From positions 1-5,236 of the forward strand of contig ONMG01000086.1 in assembly GCA_900318855.1 (NCBI GenBank): a stretch of 5,236 nucleotides of DNA, in the 5' to 3' direction. A program made the position numbers and the translations under genes. The stretch comes from an uncultured Prevotella sp. Its GTDB lineage: Bacteria > Bacteroidota > Bacteroidia > Bacteroidales > Bacteroidaceae. The notes under the pieces are model-generated. The model was not told the DNA's origin, did not search any database, and saw only the letters and a list, made by a program, of their open reading frames with translations. Shown here piece after piece: positions 4,288 to 5,236 of the stretch (the first letter of the stretch is position 1; every line of letters begins with the position of its first letter).

Positions 4288-5236
4288 ATGAAAACTAAGT
4301 GTTTGTTTGCTGCTCTGCTTGCAGGTTTGTCGCTGCCTATGGGCGCACAGGAAACTTATGAGAATATGAAGCTCATTGACAACGACCTTAATGGTACTGC
4401 ACGCTATGTGGGCATGGGCGGAGCCATGGAGGCCTTAGGCGCCGATATCTCTACTATCAGCACTAACCCGGCTGGTATAGGACTGTTCCGTCACCACTAC
4501 ATTAGCACTTCTTTCGGCCTTGTGTCGCAGTCGGATGCCAAGAAGTTCTCTCCCGGCAGTACCACGAATATGAGCTTCGACCAGGGTGGCTTTGTCTACT
4601 CTATGCGCTCAGGGCGTAAGTCATTCTTGAATGTAGCCTTCAATTATCATAAGAGCCGGAATTTCGACTGGCTGCTTGATGCTGCTGACGAATTGAACAA
4701 CGCCTCCCAAAATAAGCTCACCTATGAAAAGTATCGCAATGACGTGTTTAAGTCGAAGGATGATGCCACCTATTCGCAGGTGGATCACTTCTACATGAGC
4801 AACCTGCTCTACAACAAGCCGGACGATGCTTACTATTACTATCCTTCAACGGGATACACCTTCAATAGGGCTCAGCAAGGCTACATAGGGGAGTATGACT
4901 TCAATGTGAGCGGCAATATCAATGACCGGGTATTCCTCGGACTCACATTTGGTGTGCATGATGTGCACTACCGTCATTATAGCGAGTACACTGAGAAAGT
5001 TACCAACATCGGTGACCTGACTTTGGCCGACTCGCGGAGGATTACGGGAACCGGAGTGGATATGAAGTTAGGTGCTATTTTCCGCCCGATTGCAGACTCA
5101 CCCTTCCGCATCGGTGTTTATGTGCAGACTCCGACCTGGTATGATCTCACGACGAAGAACTATTCTGAGATGGGAGATGGACAGGTTACTGCCAAGAATT
5201 CCGAGAGCTATGACTTCAAGCTCTATACTCCCTGGA
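4288..5236 (+). CDS. OMPP1/FadL/TodX-family outer-membrane protein (cut by right window edge)
   Basis: An open frame of 316 codons runs off the right edge; the C-terminal part is missing. Residues 1-20 (MKTKCLFAALL...MGA) form a signal peptide with probable cleavage before Gln21. The diagnostic N-terminal block follows: TARYVGMGGAMEALGADIS (37-55), then STNPAGIG (58-65). This corresponds to the family's 'a..gmGGA..A...D.sa...NPAgl' plug/hatch region. Downstream, alternating aromatic and polar residues such as FLNVAFNYHKSRNF (113-126), VFLGLTFGVHDVHY (215-228) and FRIGVYVQTPTWY (273-285) look like beta-barrel strands. FadL relatives import hydrophobic compounds; Bacteroidetes members are sometimes labelled 'hemin receptor' with little evidence, and the substrate is unknown. 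The start is supported by the signal peptide; upstream there is only a weak AAAGAA. No TAnnTTTG box lies in the 129-bp gap, so transcription from the upstream gene's promoter is likely. Confidence 0.9.
   Translation, partial: MKTKCLFAALLAGLSLPMGAQETYENMKLIDNDLNGTARYVGMGGAMEALGADISTISTNPAGIGLFRHHYISTSFGLVSQSDAKKFSPGSTTNMSFDQGGFVYSMRSGRKSFLNVAFNYHKSRNFDWLLDAADELNNASQNKLTYEKYRNDVFKSKDDATYSQVDHFYMSNLLYNKPDDAYYYYPSTGYTFNRAQQGYIGEYDFNVSGNINDRVFLGLTFGVHDVHYRHYSEYTEKVTNIGDLTLADSRRITGTGVDMKLGAIFRPIADSPFRIGVYVQTPTWYDLTTKNYSEMGDGQVTAKNSESYDFKLYTPW

Overview
The window looks like a chromosomal segment of a Bacteroidales species, most likely Prevotella or a close relative. Three things suggest this. Several intergenic regions carry boxes matching the Bacteroidetes -7 consensus TAnnTTTG. 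The GNAT protein is of a type I associate with Bacteroides and Prevotella. The plus-strand pair, a Trp/Tyr/Gly-rich secreted protein followed by an OMPP1/FadL-like outer-membrane protein, is a Bacteroidetes arrangement. I see no mobile element, CRISPR array, tRNA or rRNA, and no gene-free stretch longer than about 150 bp.

Left side, minus strand. Reading leftward, the genes are prmA (ribosomal protein L11 methyltransferase, 2934-2062), a ribonuclease Z-like metallo-beta-lactamase-fold hydrolase (1933-1127), a small DUF1304 membrane protein (1116-760) and a GNAT acetyltransferase (745-221). The last three are 10 and 14 bp apart and probably form one transcription unit. prmA is 128 bp upstream of them and may or may not be co-transcribed. 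A hairpin just past the GNAT gene (177-207) may end the unit. The first 27 codons of another minus-strand gene, apparently a TPR-like protein, run off the left edge at 81-1 behind their own promoter.

Centre, 2935-3081. This 147-bp divergent intergenic region holds a -7 box for prmA, two tandem -7 boxes for the plus-strand gene, and nested inverted repeats between them.

Right side, plus strand. A 358-residue exported protein (3082-4158) has a signal peptide, a Trp/Tyr/Gly/Pro-rich block containing three WYDPWYYG motifs, and a Ser/Gly/Arg-rich tail. A 129-bp gap with a long imperfect hairpin (4168-4211) follows. Then comes an OMPP1/FadL/TodX-family beta-barrel gene that starts at 4288 and is cut by the right edge. 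Both products are expected to leave the cytoplasm, so a shared envelope role is plausible but unproven.

Most of the window is ordinary housekeeping or conserved content. The least understood items are the aromatic low-complexity secreted protein, its pairing with the FadL-like porin, and the structured intergenic elements.
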